From NCBI RefSeq assembly GCF_007991175.1, contig NZ_BJXV01000004.1:124001-188000 (forward strand): a stretch of DNA of 64,000 nucleotides. The letters are read 5' to 3'. This document shows, piece by piece, positions 1 through 7,910 of this stretch. The notes beneath the pieces were generated by a model, which searched no databases, was not told the origin of the DNA, and worked only from the letters and a program-made list of their open reading frames with translations. Made by a program: the position numbers and the translations under genes. Origin of the DNA: Halovibrio variabilis (lineage in GTDB: Bacteria > Pseudomonadota > Gammaproteobacteria > Pseudomonadales > Halomonadaceae). The first letter of the stretch is position 1; every line of letters starts with the position of its first letter.

Positions 1-611
1 GTCCGCGGCCAGATGTAATCAGAACCCAGCAGGTAAAATGTCTCTGCGTCCTTCTCTTCAGCGATCCAGTTCAGGCCGGCAAGAATCTGTTGAGTGGCTT
101 CCTGACCGGTGTAAATCACATTCGGCGACTCTTCAAGGCCCTCGTAAAAGGTGGGGTAGTACAGCATGCCGTTATACTGCTCGAAAATCGGCAGTACTGC
201 CTTGCGGGACGCAGACGTCCAGCAGCCGAAAACCGCGGCCACGTTGTCGCGGCGCAGGAGCTTACTTGACCGATCAGCAAACGTCGGCCAGTCACTAGCG
301 CCATCTTCCTGGATGTATTCAATCTGGCGGCCCAGTACGCCGCCCATTTCGTTTATCTGCTCAATGGCCAGAATTTCCGCCTGCACCGAACCTTCTTCAC
401 TTAGGGCCATAGTGCCGGTCACCGAGTGGAGAATACCCACGTTAACCGTATCATCGGTCACCGCCAGACCAGTGGTATTCACTTCTGAAGTTGGCGGCGT
501 CGCAGCATTGGCGGAAGCCGCCAGTACCATTGAAGCCGCCAGCAACTTGAGCTTTCCTAGCCCCCACCGTTCGGTGGCGCCTCCAGTCGTCAATTGCTTG
601 TGCATTGTCAT
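1..611 (-). CDS. urtA: Urea ABC transporter substrate-binding protein UrtA, partial (C-terminus beyond left edge)
   Basis: This would be the periplasmic urea-binding protein of the high-affinity UrtABCDE uptake system. Reading the minus strand from an ATG at 611 gives MTMHKQLTTGG, a hydrophobic export segment (LLAASMVLAASANA), then VNVGILHSVTGTMALSEE, FGCWTSASRKAVLPIFE, MLYYPTFYEG and FYLLGSDYIWPR. These are hallmark stretches of UrtA-type type-1 periplasmic binding proteins. A GAGGA ribosome binding site lies about six bases before the ATG; a second in-frame ATG at 605 is possible. About 203 of the usual 400-odd residues are present and the frame is open to the window edge. It is divergent from the transporter-kinase fusion at 877, with 265 bases between them. 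Identification is firm; urea over a related amide is inferred from family resemblance. Confidence 0.88.
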   Translation of the reverse strand, partial: MTMHKQLTTGGATERWGLGKLKLLAASMVLAASANAATPPTSEVNTTGLAVTDDTVNVGILHSVTGTMALSEEGSVQAEILAIEQINEMGGVLGRQIEYIQEDGASDWPTFADRSSKLLRRDNVAAVFGCWTSASRKAVLPIFEQYNGMLYYPTFYEGLEESPNVIYTGQEATQQILAGLNWIAEEKDAETFYLLGSDYIWPR

Positions 612-876
612 GATTAGTCCTCGCTCAGAATTGTTCTGCCAGATGCATTACCGGAGAATGCCGGGTGAACGCTATCGAGATCATTCTGTTCCCGAGCCCT
701 GGATCCGCCCATTCGGCAAACGCACCAGCGGCTTACGTCATTTGACGCATAGCCCGCTGGCACTTGTCGCGATAAAGTACACGCGTACCTGCGAAGACTT
801 TGTGCCCTATTGCGGTCGCCCAATGAAACGGCTTTTGAACTTCAAAGCGGGTAAACCCTTCACCAAAAGGCCACCT

Positions 877-3800
877 ATGAGTGCCCGGCAAAGCATTTTT
901 CGCGTGCGGCGGAACTACAATCAGTGGGTTGCCAACCAGACCATGGAAGATTACGCTCTGCGCTTCACCGCCAAGAGCGCACGGCGTTGGTCCGCTGGCC
1001 GAGTCACCAATACTGCCCTGGGGGCAATTTCCTTTCTGGCGCTGGAAGCCATCGGTGGGACCATAACCATCCACTACGGCTTTGAAAACGCCGTTGCCGC
1101 TATCTGTGTCGTAGCGCTAATCATCTTCTTTACTGCAATCCCCATCAGCTACTACGCCGCCCGCTATGGTGTTGATATTGATCTGTTAACCCGTGGCGCA
1201 GGCTTTGGCTACATCGGCTCTACTATCACCTCGTTGATCTACGCATCCTTTACTTTTATTTTCTTTGCCATCGAAGCAGCCATCATGGCCATGGCATTGG
1301 AACTGCTGTTCGGCATACCTCTGGTGGTGGGTTATCTAATCTGTTCGGTGTTGATCATTCCGCTGGTCACCCATGGCATTACCGGGATCAGCAAATTCCA
1401 GCTGTGGACCCAACCGGCCTGGATCAGCCTGCAAATACTCCCGTTCGTGTTCATTCTCTATCAGGACGCCAGCGCGATTTCGGACTGGACACAGTTCGAC
1501 GGAATAGCCCCGAATCAGGGAGGGGAGTTCAATCTGCTGCTTTTTGGGGCAGCCTCCGCTGTGGTGTTTTCGCTGATGGCGCAAATCGGTGAACAGGTGG
1601 ACTTTCTGAGGTTCGTGCCAGAGCCTGAAAAAGGCAAGAAGCTGCGCTGGTGGGCGGCAGTGATGTCCGGTGGTCCGGGCTGGATCGTGATCGGCACGGT
1701 CAAAATTCTGGCCGGGTCCTTTCTGGCAGTGCTGGCACTGAATCAGGGTATTTCCACGATGGATGCCTCCGACCCCACCCGCATGTACATAGTGGCCTTC
1801 GGATACGTAACCTCCTCGCAGGAGGCGGCACTGGCCATCGCCGGTATCTTCGTGATCCTGTGCCAGGTAAAAATCAACGTCACCAATGCCTATGCCGGGT
1901 CCATCGCCTGGTCGAACTTTTTCTCACGCCTGACCCACAGCCACCCCGGCCGGGTAGTCTGGCTGGTGTTCAACGTGGCCATTGCCTTGCTGGTCATGGA
2001 ATTAGGGGTCTACCGCGCCCTGGAGGAAACCCTCAGTTTCTACGGCATTGTCGCCGTGGCCTGGGTGGGGGCCCTGGTGGCTGACCTGGTGATCAACAAG
2101 CCCCTGGGTTTCAGCCCGAAACACATCGAATTCAAACGCGCGCACCTATACGACATCAACCCGGTGGGCGTTGGCTCGATGCTTCTGGCCTCGGTTATCG
2201 GCATGGTCAGCCATAGCGGTGCCCTGGGCGACGTGGCCCAGGCCCTGTCCCACTTTATAACCCTGGGCGCCGCACTAGTCATTGCACCGGTGATTGCCTG
2301 GCAGACCGGCGGCCGTTATTACATGGCCCGGCCCTTCGTGCCCATTGCCACTGACCACCAGTTGATCACCTGTTGTATCTGCGAATACGCATTCGAACCC
2401 GAAGACGTCACCGGCTGCCCCGCCTACGCCGGCAACATCTGCTCTCTATGCTGCTCACTGGACGCCCGTTGCGGGGATTTTTGCAAGCCGGGGGCGGGCT
2501 ATAAGGAGCAGATGCACAAATTCTTCGGGCTGTTCATCCCGGAATCCGCATTCCGCTATCTGCACTCCCGGCTCGGCCACTTTCTGGTATTGCTAGTGCT
2601 GATCAACGGCGCATCAGGTCTGTTGTTGTGGCTGATTCATGAGCAGACCCTGGTAACTTCCACTGCTGAGGCCGCGGTACTTTCGATTACGCTCTGGAAA
2701 GTTTTTTTCGTGCTCATCATTATTACTGGGGTAGTGTGCTGGTTGTTCGTACTGGCCCATGAAAGCCGCCTGGTGGCGGAGGAAGAATCCCAGCGTCAAA
2801 CCCGGCTGTTGACAGAAGAAATCGTCGCCCACGAACGCACTGACCAAGCTCTGCAGAAAGCCAAAGAACACGCAGAAGCCGCTAACAACGCTAAAAGCCG
2901 CTATCTAACAGGCATCAGCCACGAACTACGCTCTCCACTGAACGCTATCCTCGGGTACGCCCAGTTGATGGAAAATGACGCGACGATACCAGACAACCGC
3001 AAAGAAGCACTGGGCGTTATCCGCCACAGTGGCGAATATCTGGCAGACCTCATCGAAGGCCTGCTGGATATTTCCAAAATCGAGGCAGGTCGACTGGACC
3101 TTCACCGGGATGCAGTTCGCGTTGACCTGTTGATGGAACAACTGGTGCACATGTTCCGCTTGCAGGCTGAGGAAAAAGGCCTGGTGTTTGAATACCATTG
3201 CATCGGTAAGCTTCCGGAAATGGTCACCACCGATGAGAATAGGCTGCGCCAGATACTGATCAACCTGCTATCCAATGCCATTAAATACACTGAACAAGGT
3301 CATGTTTCACTTACCCTGAAGTACCGCAGCCAAGTTGCCGAATTCACCGTTGAAGATACCGGAGAGGGAATCGCCGAAGAGAACATCGAACGCATCTTCA
3401 GCCCCTTCGAGCGCATTCGCACACCGGGACAAAGTCAGGCGGGCACCGGTCTGGGCCTGACTATCACTCACTTGCTAACCGACATTATGGGCGGGGATCT
3501 TTCGGTAAGCAGCACTCTTGGAAAAGGCAGCATATTCAAGGCCAGCCTGATGCTGTCCAGCCTGCACACTCCAAGGCCGGAATCAATGAGCCCATCGGCC
3601 CGCCGGATCTACGGTTATGAAGGTCCACGCCGTAAAATCATGGTGGTGGATGATGAAACCTCCCACCGACAGATCATCCGCGCTATGCTGGCGCCACTTG
3701 ACTTCGAGATCATTGATATTGGCAACTCCATGGCCGTTGCAGACGCGATAGAGAAAGAGCTGCCAGATTTGTTGCTTCTTGACGTCACCATGCCCGGGTA

Positions 3801-4254
3801 CAGCGGCTGGGAAATTCTCGACCACCTGCGGGAAAAAAGTCATCAGCTTCCCGTGTTGATGGTTTCCGCCGACGCCAGCGAGGGCCGTAATCGCCCCGAC
3901 CCCATGCTGCATAACGGTTACGTGATCAAGCCCGTGCGCCAGAACCAGCTTCTGGACCAGATTGCTCATCTGCTAGGCCTAGCTTGGCGATTCGATAAAA
4001 GTCCAGAACCGATGGCAATCCTGCCCGCCCCAGATGCGGACACCATGGTGCTACCATCCAGCCAGCACCGGACCAACCTAGTGGACCTGGCCAAAATCGG
4101 ACATCGCAAAGGCTTGCTGGAAGCCCTGCACGGCCTAGAGCATCAGGGCGCGGCAGATCCCGTTTTCATTAAAGACGTTGTCCGACTAACAAACGATTTC
4201 CAGTTCGAGAAAATTATCGACATACTTAAGGTGACCGACTATGAGCGCACCTAA
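877..4254 (+). CDS. NCS1-type permease fused to hybrid histidine kinase and receiver (transporter-sensor)
   Basis: About 1125 residues with four visible parts. Residues ~30-490 form a 12-helix-like permease resembling nucleobase:cation symporter-1 proteins (GAISFLALEAIGGTITIHYG; INVTNAYAGSIAWSNFFSR). Residues 499-536 hold nine cysteines, beginning CCICEYAF and ending CGDFCKP. Two more hydrophobic segments and a short coiled coil follow. A kinase core then starts at the H-box SHELRSPLNAILGYAQ (His ~682), with N-box NLLSNAIKYTE and G-boxes DTGEGI and GTGLGLT. The C-terminal receiver has its phospho-acceptor Asp at ~969 (LLLLDVTMPG) and the conserved Lys (VIKP). The frame is open further upstream, but that part lies antisense to urtA; ATG 877 has AAAGG seven bases before it (ATG 823 is an alternative). 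The layout resembles CbrA-like SLC5-kinase fusions, but with an NCS1 carrier. The ligand is unknown; a urea, ureide or nucleobase is inferred from the neighbours. Confidence 0.85.
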   Translation: MSARQSIFRVRRNYNQWVANQTMEDYALRFTAKSARRWSAGRVTNTALGAISFLALEAIGGTITIHYGFENAVAAICVVALIIFFTAIPISYYAARYGVDIDLLTRGAGFGYIGSTITSLIYASFTFIFFAIEAAIMAMALELLFGIPLVVGYLICSVLIIPLVTHGITGISKFQLWTQPAWISLQILPFVFILYQDASAISDWTQFDGIAPNQGGEFNLLLFGAASAVVFSLMAQIGEQVDFLRFVPEPEKGKKLRWWAAVMSGGPGWIVIGTVKILAGSFLAVLALNQGISTMDASDPTRMYIVAFGYVTSSQEAALAIAGIFVILCQVKINVTNAYAGSIAWSNFFSRLTHSHPGRVVWLVFNVAIALLVMELGVYRALEETLSFYGIVAVAWVGALVADLVINKPLGFSPKHIEFKRAHLYDINPVGVGSMLLASVIGMVSHSGALGDVAQALSHFITLGAALVIAPVIAWQTGGRYYMARPFVPIATDHQLITCCICEYAFEPEDVTGCPAYAGNICSLCCSLDARCGDFCKPGAGYKEQMHKFFGLFIPESAFRYLHSRLGHFLVLLVLINGASGLLLWLIHEQTLVTSTAEAAVLSITLWKVFFVLIIITGVVCWLFVLAHESRLVAEEESQRQTRLLTEEIVAHERTDQALQKAKEHAEAANNAKSRYLTGISHELRSPLNAILGYAQLMENDATIPDNRKEALGVIRHSGEYLADLIEGLLDISKIEAGRLDLHRDAVRVDLLMEQLVHMFRLQAEEKGLVFEYHCIGKLPEMVTTDENRLRQILINLLSNAIKYTEQGHVSLTLKYRSQVAEFTVEDTGEGIAEENIERIFSPFERIRTPGQSQAGTGLGLTITHLLTDIMGGDLSVSSTLGKGSIFKASLMLSSLHTPRPESMSPSARRIYGYEGPRRKIMVVDDETSHRQIIRAMLAPLDFEIIDIGNSMAVADAIEKELPDLLLLDVTMPGYSGWEILDHLREKSHQLPVLMVSADASEGRNRPDPMLHNGYVIKPVRQNQLLDQIAHLLGLAWRFDKSPEPMAILPAPDADTMVLPSSQHRTNLVDLAKIGHRKGLLEALHGLEHQGAADPVFIKDVVRLTNDFQFEKIIDILKVTDYERT

Positions 4255-5155
4255 CCTTCGCGACACCAGAAAAACTGTGGTCATGGTGGTTGATGATGCC
4301 ATAGACTCCATCCGCATGATCAGTGATGCTCTGGAAAACGCTGGCATGACGGTTCTGGTGGCATTGGAAGGCAACCAGGCGCTGACCATCAGCCAGAACA
4401 TCACCCCAGACATCGTACTGATGGATGCCATCATGCCTAATATGGACGGCTTCGAAACCTGTCAGCAACTGAAACAGAACCCAGATTTTATCGATACACC
4501 CATCATTTTCATGACCGGCCTGAGTGACACGGAGCACGTAGTGATGGGGTTAAATTCCGGTGGCGTGGATTACGTCACCAAGCCCATTAATACCACTGAA
4601 TTGCTAGCGCGGATGCAGGTTCACTTGGCCAACGCCCGCATGGCCCGCAGCGCACGACAGGCTCTGGACACAGCGGGGCAAAACCTGTTTGCCGTGGAAC
4701 AGAGCGGGGATATTTTATGGGCAACGCCCCAGGTTCATCATCGCCTAACCTTTAGGGACACCGACCATCAGCATCAATTAAGCCAGCGCCTGAAAGAATG
4801 GCTGTCCCATAACCCGGAGAACGGCCACAGCCTAACTCTGGACTTTCTTCCCGAGCCCCATTCAGTGGAATTTCTGTCCCTGGTGAACAGCAGGGAATAC
4901 CTACTTCGACTGCACGAAGTTCAACACCCCAGCATCGCCACCGCCGCTTTGCGGGAAAAATTTGGCCTAACTGGCCGGGAATCCGATGTCTTACTGTGGA
5001 TCGGCAATGGCAAGACCAATCGGGAAATTGGCCAGATTCTGGACATGAGCCCACGCACTGTGAACAAACATCTGGAACAGGTCTTCCGAAAACTCGGGGT
5101 AGAAAATCGAACCTCTGCAGCGGCGTTGGCTATCAAATGCCTGGCGCGTGGCTGA
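4241..5155 (+). CDS. Response regulator, receiver plus LuxR-type HTH, partner of the transporter-kinase
   Basis: A 304-residue transcription factor. Residues ~12-130 form a receiver domain (VVMVVDDAIDSIRM; phospho-acceptor Asp ~62 in IVLMDAIMPNMDGF; Lys in YVTKPINTTELL). A middle part of roughly 80 residues has no clear family. The C-terminus is a LuxR/GerE helix-turn-helix (LTGRESDVLLWIGNGKTNREI, then SPRTVNKHLEQVFRKLGVENR). Its ATG lies 14 bases inside the end of the kinase gene, so the two are translationally coupled and almost surely cognate. Targets are unknown; the divergent urtA promoter is the obvious candidate, by inference from position. No terminator was recognised after the gene. 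Confidence 0.88.
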   Translation: MSAPNLRDTRKTVVMVVDDAIDSIRMISDALENAGMTVLVALEGNQALTISQNITPDIVLMDAIMPNMDGFETCQQLKQNPDFIDTPIIFMTGLSDTEHVVMGLNSGGVDYVTKPINTTELLARMQVHLANARMARSARQALDTAGQNLFAVEQSGDILWATPQVHHRLTFRDTDHQHQLSQRLKEWLSHNPENGHSLTLDFLPEPHSVEFLSLVNSREYLLRLHEVQHPSIATAALREKFGLTGRESDVLLWIGNGKTNREIGQILDMSPRTVNKHLEQVFRKLGVENRTSAAALAIKCLARG

Positions 5156-5983
5156 CCCCCCATTTCCGCGACGATGACTAATAAGCCTTCAGCGCAGTCA
5201 TCAGCGCTTCCAATAATAGCTTAGCTGCCCAGTTCCAAGTGAAGCAGCTTTATGGATGTGATCACCCCGGTGATTTTCAACTTAGTTAAATTAAGGATAA
5301 TACCCTCAAGTGGAGTTTTCTCTAAATGAGCATAAAAAAGCAATATCCAGAGGGATTCAAGCTAGGCGTGATCAGCCAGCAGATGCGGCACGCAGTTTAG
5401 GCATTAATACCAACATGATAGGCCGGTGGATCAAAAAGCATGCAAAAGATGGTGGACAGGTATTCGGCGGTAACCAAAAACTAATATCGGAGCAGACCGG
5501 GATACGCAGACTTCGAGAAGAAACCGCCGGTCAAAGATGGAGGGAATATTATAACCCGGATTTCTCATAGTTCCTCAGAAAGCACCACACCTAGGCCGTA
5601 ATGCACTAAAACCCTATTGGCACAGCTTGATTGCCTGTTTAACCCATTTCTATTATCCAGATACACTACTCTCTTTTCCCCATTGCTTCGGGCTTGTGCG
5701 CACGAACATTCAACTCGGCACCAACCGCCGCCTAGCGAGATCAGATAACGCCTTTTTATAGAATTAGCTGTCATTCATTAACTCCCGAATTCAGGGCGTA
5801 TTGCGAATGATGACTGCATACTCCTTGATGAGATTTAGCCTTAGGTTGCTTCGATCACAAGGTCGACGGGCATCTTCTTCAGGTAAGTGCGTCATCACTA
5901 AAAAATCGTATAGGCGCAATCCGACAAGATCAGCCGCCACTGATCGGCCCACTCGCCTGACAAGGACTATTTTCAACGGCTGA
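5156..5983. other. Decayed intergenic stretch
   Basis: About 830 bases between the response regulator and the truncated lysO. Apart from the IS3 orfA relic at 5326-5570, no convincing gene, tRNA or terminator was seen. The short open frames at 5565-5774 (minus), 5791-5976 (minus) and 5801-5983 (plus) have no recognisable motifs or good ribosome binding sites. Composition is more AT-rich than the flanks. The right end is also the breakpoint where lysO homology stops, so this is probably the scar of an insertion and deletion. Confidence 0.5.
5326..5570 (+). pseudogene. IS3-family transposase OrfA remnant, frameshifted and truncated
   Basis: One frame starts at ATG 5326 with MSIKKQYPEGFKLGVIS and stops after MRHAV (about 5400). 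The overlapping frame carries on with DAARSLGINTNMIGRWIKKH and later IRRLREE. Together these are the N-terminal helix-turn-helix and leucine-zipper start of an IS3-family OrfA, split by a frameshift. The zipper part breaks off near 5530. No orfB and no terminal inverted repeats were recognised. This is dead mobile-element DNA. Confidence 0.7.
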
Positions 5984-6493
5984 TCTGTTAACGAATGGGT
6001 ACTCTATTTACTGCTGGCATTGATTGGCTGCCAGCTGCGTAATTCCGGTATGCCGCTCAGGCAAATTCTACTCAACCGCATGGGGCTGGCGATTGCAGTG
6101 ACGCTGGCAATAAGTTCGCTGCTGGCGGGCTTGGTCGCTGCCCCACTGCTTTCGCTAAGCTGGAACCAAGGCTTGGCCATGGCGTCAGGCTTTGGCTGGT
6201 ACTCGCTCTCGGCGATTCTCATTGGCGACCAGCTTGGCCCGCTAATGGGCGGCGTGGCGTTTTTTAACGACCTGACCCGCGAGCTGCTGGCGTTTATCCT
6301 GATTCCGCTGGTGATTCATCGCCACACGGCGCTTGCGATTGGCTACGGCGGCGCCACCTCCATGGATTTCACCCTGCCCGTCATCCAGCAGCACGGCGGC
6401 GTGGCCTGCGTCCCCATCGCCGTGGTCAGCGGGTTTATTCTTTCGCTGATTTCCCCGCCGCTGATCCTGTTTTTTCTTTCGCTGTCGGGTTAG
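5984..6493 (+). pseudogene. lysO: lysO (ybjE-like lysine exporter), 5'-truncated
   Basis: Reading from a stop at 5981, the frame gives VLYLLLALIGCQLRNSGM, PLRQILLNRMG, MASGFGWYSLSAILIGDQ, VAFFNDLTREL and GGATSMDFTLPVIQQ, ending IDs typical of the C-terminal half of LysO/YbjE (DUF340), an inner-membrane lysine exporter of about 300 residues. Only ~169 codons remain; the N-terminal helices are missing and homology begins abruptly near 5990. A TTG at 6020 could start translation, but without a visible ribosome binding site and without half the membrane domain the product is unlikely to work. The loss abuts the decayed stretch with the IS3 relic. Confidence 0.78.
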
Positions 6494-6627
6494 GGGCTAG
6501 GCAGTCGAATTTCAACGAATATGTGCCACGCTTGTAACATGCAGTTGTTCGTGATTTTAGCGCCATTCATGGCATGGCATATGCGGACTTCTTAAGCGTT
6601 GCTCTATTCAGGTGGAAAGGAGAGAAA

Positions 6628-7500
6628 ATGGCGGGCGCAAGTACGGCTTTTGTGGCACTGGCCGCTTTTTTTTGGGGGCTAGCAGGCGGGATTGGCGGCA
6701 TACTGATCGGCGATGGCTGGGAGCCATCCGTGGTGTCGTTTTACCGTGGTCTCATTGGGCTTTTGTTTGTGCTCGTTTGGCTGGGGCTACGCCCGTTTCG
6801 CAGTGGGCTGGCAAACAAGCAGCTATGGCTCTGGGCAGCCATCGCGGGTCTTGGGGTCGCGGGCAACTTCACCTTCTATTTTATCAGCATTGATCACGGT
6901 AGCGTCGCCGTGGCCGCCACCCTGATGTATTGCGCGCCGGTGTTCGTATACCTCATCTCCTTCGTCCTGAAGCTCGAAAGACCTACTGCTGCAAAATGGG
7001 CCGCCATTGCGCTGGTAATGCTTGGCATCGTGCTGTTGACCAAACTTTATGAGAGCAGCGCCAGCGATTTATCGCTGATCGGCGTAACCACTGGTCTGCT
7101 GGCCGGTCTCTCCTACGCCGTGTTCATTTTCGGCTTCAAATATGCAGCCCCCCACGGCAGCCCCCAGGCGATACTGGCGATAGCCTTCGCCGTGCTGGCC
7201 CTAGTGCTCATTTTTCCTAGCAATACTGAGCAAGTTGTCAGCGTCGTTGACGCATCAAGCTGGCCCTTGTTTTTAACACTGGGCGTTCTGGGGGCAGGCC
7301 TTTCATTTGTTTTTTACATCGTGGGGTTGAGATACACCCTGCCCGCCCTAGCCTCCATGGTGGCTATGGTCGAACCCATCACAGCGACACTGTTCGGCGT
7401 TATGGTATTAGCTGAAAGCCTGGCGATCGTTCAAGTGATTGGCATGGCGCTAATACTTATTACCGTGACAACGCTGAGCGTTATCTCAAGCAAGGCATAG
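6628..7500 (+). CDS. EamA/DMT-family transporter
   Basis: A 290-residue integral membrane protein with ten predicted hydrophobic segments in two EamA repeats. The first runs from FVALAAFFWGLAGGIGGILI; the second ends MVEPITATLFGVMVLAESL, a typical EamA signature. Members of the drug/metabolite transporter superfamily usually export amino acids or other metabolites; the substrate here is unknown. ATG 6628 is preferred over the upstream in-frame ATG at 6574 because an AGGAG motif sits five bases before it and the first membrane segment starts right after. It stands alone between the broken lysO and a convergent DUF2798 gene. Confidence 0.85.
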   Translation: MAGASTAFVALAAFFWGLAGGIGGILIGDGWEPSVVSFYRGLIGLLFVLVWLGLRPFRSGLANKQLWLWAAIAGLGVAGNFTFYFISIDHGSVAVAATLMYCAPVFVYLISFVLKLERPTAAKWAAIALVMLGIVLLTKLYESSASDLSLIGVTTGLLAGLSYAVFIFGFKYAAPHGSPQAILAIAFAVLALVLIFPSNTEQVVSVVDASSWPLFLTLGVLGAGLSFVFYIVGLRYTLPALASMVAMVEPITATLFGVMVLAESLAIVQVIGMALILITVTTLSVISSKA

Positions 7501-7536
7501 CGCATTGCCAAGGCCAAAGAGCACTCAAACAAACCG

Positions 7537-7752
7537 TTAAATCTTTTCGGCAATGCGATGGGCTAATTTATGAATAAACGGTCCACTGATAAACGCGATG
7601 ATCCCGGCGGCTGGCCACGCCAGAAGCCAGGCGTGCATCCAAATGCCAACAAAATCAGGGTGTGTTCCGATATTCACGTAGGTCACCCAAGCAGACATGA
7701 TCAGCGATAGCGTAAACGACATAAGAATAGCGAAGATAATTCTGTGTTTCAT
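7537..7752 (-). CDS. Small DUF2798 membrane protein
   Basis: A 71-residue protein with two hydrophobic segments: IIFAILMSFTLSLIMSAWVTYVN and the Trp-rich WMHAWLLAWPAAGIIAFISGP. The pattern MSxxxSLIMSxWVTxxN followed by WxxAWLLAWPxA is that of DUF2798, a family of small inner-membrane proteins without known function. An AGGA motif lies upstream of the ATG. It is convergent with the EamA gene. No role can be assigned. Confidence 0.75.
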   Translation of the reverse strand: MKHRIIFAILMSFTLSLIMSAWVTYVNIGTHPDFVGIWMHAWLLAWPAAGIIAFISGPFIHKLAHRIAEKI

Positions 7753-7910
7753 TGGGAGTCCTACGTATTATTTTGGTATAAAACAAGGCTAACCAAATGC
7801 CGTCTGTTTAAGCGCCAACATTTACTCTGCAACGTAAACTCGCACCGCTGGCGTTACGGCACCAACAGAGCGTTTAACTATCATCGCCTTCACCGCTTTG
7901 GGAGAAGCGC

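Noticed and set aside
166..876. N-terminal extension of the NCS1-kinase frame back to 166
   Set aside because: It runs antisense through the urtA coding region and its promoter, has no transporter similarity, and ATG 877 has a ribosome binding site right before NCS1 homology begins.
5565..5983. Three frames of 60-69 codons in the decayed stretch
   Set aside because: No ribosome binding sites, motifs or conserved neighbours; they overlap each other on both strands.
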